Source of the DNA: Nematostella vectensis | Lineage: Eukaryota; Cnidaria; Anthozoa; Actiniaria; Edwardsiidae | Length of the DNA: 64,000 nt | Reading direction: 5' to 3' | Assembly (NCBI RefSeq): GCF_932526225.1 | Contig: NC_064037.1 | Location: forward strand, 14,955,703-15,019,702 | Shown: piece by piece, positions 63,401-64,000 of the stretch | How the letters are laid out: the number at the start of each line of letters is the position of its first letter | How positions within the stretch are numbered: position 1 is the first letter of the stretch | Program-made: the position numbers and the translations under genes | Notes under the pieces: model-generated | The model's database searches: none | What the model saw: only the letters and a program-made list of their open reading frames with translations | What the model was told of the DNA's origin: nothing

Positions 63401-64000
63401 TTACAAATTCAAGAAAAGTGAAGCTTTAATAACGACGAATACGATATTCCCAGCGCATAAGGGGTTACCTGCTGTACTGTCGAGTTGCCTGCTATGTGTT
63501 TTTATCAGATTAAATCATTTACAAATGCCAAAAAGTGAACATTTGACAACGACGAATACGATATTCACAGTGCACAACGAGTTACCTGCTGTACTGTCGA
63601 GTTGCCTGCTATATGTTTTTATTAAAGTAAATCACGTACCAATACCAAAAAGTGAACATTTAACAACGATGAATACGATATTCCCAGCGCATAACAAGTT
63701 ACCTGCCGTACTGTTGAGTTGCCTGCTATATGTTTTTAATAAAGATAATCACGTAAAAATGCCAAAAAGTGAACATTTGATAACGAGGAATACGATATTC
63801 CCAGTGCATAACGAGTTACCAGCTGTACTTTCGAGTTCCCTGCTCTATATTTTTAATAAAGATAACCACGTAAAAATGCCAAAAAGTGAACATTTGGTAA
63901 CGAGGAATACGATATTCCCAGTGCATAACGAGTTACCAGCTGTACTGTCGAGTTCCCTGCTCTATGTTTTTATTAAAGTAAATCACGAACAAATACCAAA
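60455..64000 (+). repeat. 120 bp satellite array, plus orientation, runs off the window
   Basis: About 30 units in plus orientation. Higher-order repeats are visible: an identical block restarts at about 60646, 61237 and 61837 (591-600 bp, five units) and at about 62681 and 63521 (about 840 bp, seven units). Because 120 is a multiple of three, some frames stay open across units; these are not supported as genes. Confidence 0.95.

Overview
The window reads as nuclear DNA of an invertebrate, most likely a cnidarian (probably an anthozoan). This is inferred from three things: an intron-poor class A GPCR, a PAN/EGF/discoidin extracellular gene with clean splice sites, and the mixture of Polinton, RTE and CR1/Jockey-like retroelements, hammerhead-ribozyme tandem repeats and many hairpin elements. 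No database search was possible, so the species is open.

Layout. 1-3381: host sequence with a TTAA-flanked hairpin element and the last exon of a DUF885-like gene. 3382-21114: a 17.7 kb Polinton/adintovirus-like element bounded by ~412 bp terminal inverted repeats and an AAAGC duplication. 21115-28100: host sequence with one GPCR gene (24444-25604). 28100-36750: minisatellites, a 128 bp repeat block and a 3.1-unit array of 355 bp repeats, each carrying a hammerhead ribozyme on the minus strand (retrozyme-like). 39206-55513: a minus-strand gene that I could join from start to stop in frame (signal peptide, PAN domain, cysteine/Thr-Ala-rich linker, five EGF domains, discoidin domain; 518 residues). 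Its EGF exons lie in five tandem 1096 bp units that also carry the 3' end of a dead RTE retrotransposon. A foldback element sits in one intron. 58790-64000: a 120 bp satellite array that changes orientation at about 60454.

The Polinton. Left to right it has a protein-primed family B DNA polymerase (+), a DDE integrase (-) and a block of virion-type genes (+): major capsid candidate, A32/FtsK-like packaging ATPase, several small membrane or coiled-coil proteins, a penton candidate, and a broken gene with a phospholipase A2-like region. On the right is a minus-strand block: a zinc-cluster repeat protein, a RING protein, a broken ankyrin gene and a TFIIB-like transcription factor. Upstream sequences fall into two classes. 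An early-type ~53 bp leader (core GGTTTAAAGACGTG) precedes the polymerase and all four right-hand genes. A late-type box (TTAAAGATT, about 28-40 bases before the ATG) precedes most virion genes. Together with the TFIIB gene this suggests the element carries its own transcription programme. Four of the five early genes also start with the same short peptide (MEE-TVER), and the terminal repeats include this promoter and the first codons. A GC-rich hairpin repeat occurs six times, including inside three coding regions. The copy is partly decayed: a 7-base duplication and a LINE insertion break the PLA2-like gene, and the ankyrin gene is frameshifted. The polymerase, integrase, capsid, ATPase and TFIIB genes are open.
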